From contig CAKQEE010000040.1 in assembly GCA_934230055.1 (NCBI GenBank), positions 1 to 8,318 on the forward strand: a stretch of DNA of 8,318 bases. Reading direction: 5' to 3'. The translations under genes and the position numbers were made by a program. Source of the DNA: an uncultured Clostridia bacterium (lineage in GTDB: Bacteria > Bacillota > Clostridia > Christensenellales > Borkfalkiaceae). Positions 6,849-8,318 of the stretch are shown here, in pieces. The stretch's first letter is position 1; every line of letters begins with the position of its first letter. Under the pieces are notes generated by a model, which saw nothing but the letters and a program-made list of their open reading frames with translations, did no database searches and was not told the DNA's origin.

Positions 6849-8318
6849 ATGTTTAAAAGATTTACCGTACTGATTATTGCCGCGCTCATCGCGTTTTCCG
6901 CGGTGTTTGCGATAGGCTGTAAAAGCGGCGGCGGTTCGCAGGTTACGCCGGACCCGGATCCGAAACCCGAATCGAATCCGCCCGTGCAAGTAGAGGTCGA
7001 TTGCAAAATCGAAATAGAGAAGGACGTTATATACGCCGCCGCGGGAGATAAAGTTAAGGTAGAAATCGCCGAGTTTACCCTTGACGGTAAAGAAGCGGAT
7101 TTATCCCTTCTCGAATATTCTTCGCAGGACGAAAGCGTTTTCACGGTGGATAAAGAAGGAACGATAACCGCGGTAGGCTGCGGCACTTCTTACGTTACCG
7201 CGGGTTTTAAGGGCGTAACCGCCAAAACCCGCGTGGAAGTGGGCGTTTCGCGCGAGGAGCTTAAAAGCTTTTCGCCGGGCGCAGTAAAAATTCACGGCAG
7301 ATACGCTAAAAACGCCGAGGGCGGTCTTGAATTCGATAACGTCAATTCGGGTATAGAATTGTGGTTTTTCGGCACCGAATGTAAGGTCGCGTTCGACGTA
7401 AACGAAACCGATTCCACGGCGGGCGGGCTTACGCAGTACGGATTTTTGAGAGTGTATCTCGACGACGAAATCAAATACGGTTACGAGAACGATGTAGAGG
7501 AACTGAACGTTGCGGGAAAGCGCGTCGCGCTCGACAAAGCGGGCAAGGGCGTGGTTTATACCCTTGCCGAAGGACTTGACGAGGGCTATCACAGAATACA
7601 GATATTAAAGGCTTCCGAGCAACGCCTTAACGGCGATACGCGCCTTATCGTTTCTTCTCTCGTTTCGGAAGAAAACTGCCTCGTGGTAAAGGCGGCGGAG
7701 GGGAAGAAGAATATCAGAATAGACTTCTTCGGCGATTCCATTACCTGCGGCGCGGGTAACCTCGGCGAAAATTCCGAACATATTTATAATACCAACGGCG
7801 ACGGCACCAAAACTTACGCCGCATACACCGCAAGGGCGTTGAACGCCGATTCGAACGTGGTGAGTAAAAGCGGACTTTGCGTTTCCGCAGAGCTTGTGGG
7901 CAAAGATATTTCCCTCGAAAAGTGCTGGGAGGGCGTTTCTATTCACAATCAGGAAAAATCGGGCGTGGATTTCGGTGCGAACCTCGTGGTGATAAACCTC
8001 GGCACGAACGATTATCTCGATATAGCAAATGGCAACTCTTCTTACGAAGACCTTACGGCGAATATCGTTAAAACCTTAACCGCTATGCGTGCGAAGTATA
8101 CGAGTGCCAAATTCGTTTGGTGCTACGGACTTATGAACGAGGTTAAGGAAATCAAAAACGCCATAATCGCGGCTCTCGAACAGATGGGCGGCGAAAACGC
8201 GGGATTTTATTACGTTACGCTTACGGTAGATACTTCGGGCGGCGCGACGCACCCGACGGTTAACGGGCATATCGCTTCGGCGCGCGTGCTTACGGAGTTC
8301 ATAAAAGAAAAGGGGTTG
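6849..8318 (+). CDS. Lipoprotein with bacterial Ig-like (Big_2) domain and CE2-like SGNH esterase (3' end at or beyond the window edge)
   Basis: The frame runs 490 codons to the last base without a stop. The likely role is deacylation (for example deacetylation) of glycans at the cell surface. A lipoprotein signal peptide ends in AIGC (Cys24), then comes a Pro/Asp-rich linker (about 33-46) and a Big_2-type Ig domain at about 50-133 (YSSQDESVFTVDKEGTITAV is its hallmark). Residues about 145-285 fit the N-terminal jelly roll of CE2 esterases, and 286-490 is the SGNH hydrolase domain. SGNH residues: Ser297 in GDSIT, Gly342 in SKSGL, Asn387 in GTND and His468 in THPTVNGH. The usual Asp two or three residues before the His is not there (GGATHP), so the enzyme may use a Ser-His dyad, as reported for some CE2 members. 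The last visible residues (ARVLTEFIKEKGL) resemble the normal C-terminal helix of such domains, so little is probably missing. Substrate unknown. Confidence 0.92.
   Translation, partial: MFKRFTVLIIAALIAFSAVFAIGCKSGGGSQVTPDPDPKPESNPPVQVEVDCKIEIEKDVIYAAAGDKVKVEIAEFTLDGKEADLSLLEYSSQDESVFTVDKEGTITAVGCGTSYVTAGFKGVTAKTRVEVGVSREELKSFSPGAVKIHGRYAKNAEGGLEFDNVNSGIELWFFGTECKVAFDVNETDSTAGGLTQYGFLRVYLDDEIKYGYENDVEELNVAGKRVALDKAGKGVVYTLAEGLDEGYHRIQILKASEQRLNGDTRLIVSSLVSEENCLVVKAAEGKKNIRIDFFGDSITCGAGNLGENSEHIYNTNGDGTKTYAAYTARALNADSNVVSKSGLCVSAELVGKDISLEKCWEGVSIHNQEKSGVDFGANLVVINLGTNDYLDIANGNSSYEDLTANIVKTLTAMRAKYTSAKFVWCYGLMNEVKEIKNAIIAALEQMGGENAGFYYVTLTVDTSGGATHPTVNGHIASARVLTEFIKEKGL

Noticed and set aside
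7101..7592. Open frame of 163 codons on the - strand inside the esterase gene
   Set aside because: The + strand frame has a signal peptide, Ig domain and SGNH motifs through the same bases.

Overview
The window is coding almost from end to end and holds four genes, all on the + strand. They look like a piece of a carbohydrate-degradation locus. In order: (1) the 3' end of a gene for a very large, multi-module, C-terminally membrane-anchored surface protein (3-2564, 5' end outside the window); (2) a secreted lipoprotein with a right-handed beta-helix of the glycoside hydrolase family 28 (GH28) type (2554-4311); (3) a GH31 alpha-glycosidase without a signal peptide (4353-6773); (4) a lipoprotein with a bacterial Ig-like domain followed by a CE2-like two-domain SGNH esterase (6849 to the right edge, no stop inside the window). 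Genes 1 and 2 overlap by 11 bases, and the other gaps are about 41 and 75 bases. No promoter or terminator is convincing, so the window is probably the interior of one transcription unit.

Organism: the two lipoprotein signal peptides, the purine-rich Shine-Dalgarno sites (AAAGGAG before gene 4), the C-terminal membrane anchor without a sortase motif and the moderate GC content suggest a Gram-positive-type anaerobe. An uncultured gut member of the Clostridia (Bacillota), perhaps Christensenellales-like, would fit. This is an inference from style; there is no marker gene here.

How the parts may work together (inference): the anchored multi-module protein would bind or display glycan at the surface. 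The GH28-type lipoprotein would cut the backbone or side chains outside the membrane. The esterase lipoprotein would remove acyl groups. The cytoplasmic GH31 enzyme would hydrolyse imported alpha-linked oligosaccharides. No transporter or regulator lies in the window, so these would have to be outside it.

The substrate cannot be named. The GH28-type protein keeps the three catalytic aspartates but I do not find the GHG and RIK motifs of pectin-cleaving polygalacturonases. The GH31 enzyme has an unusual sequence around its nucleophile (WIDWQQG). The esterase has SGNH residues but no Asp just before its His. All three look like divergent members of known families, and that is the most interesting feature of the window. 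I saw no RNA genes, CRISPR, mobile elements or long repeats.
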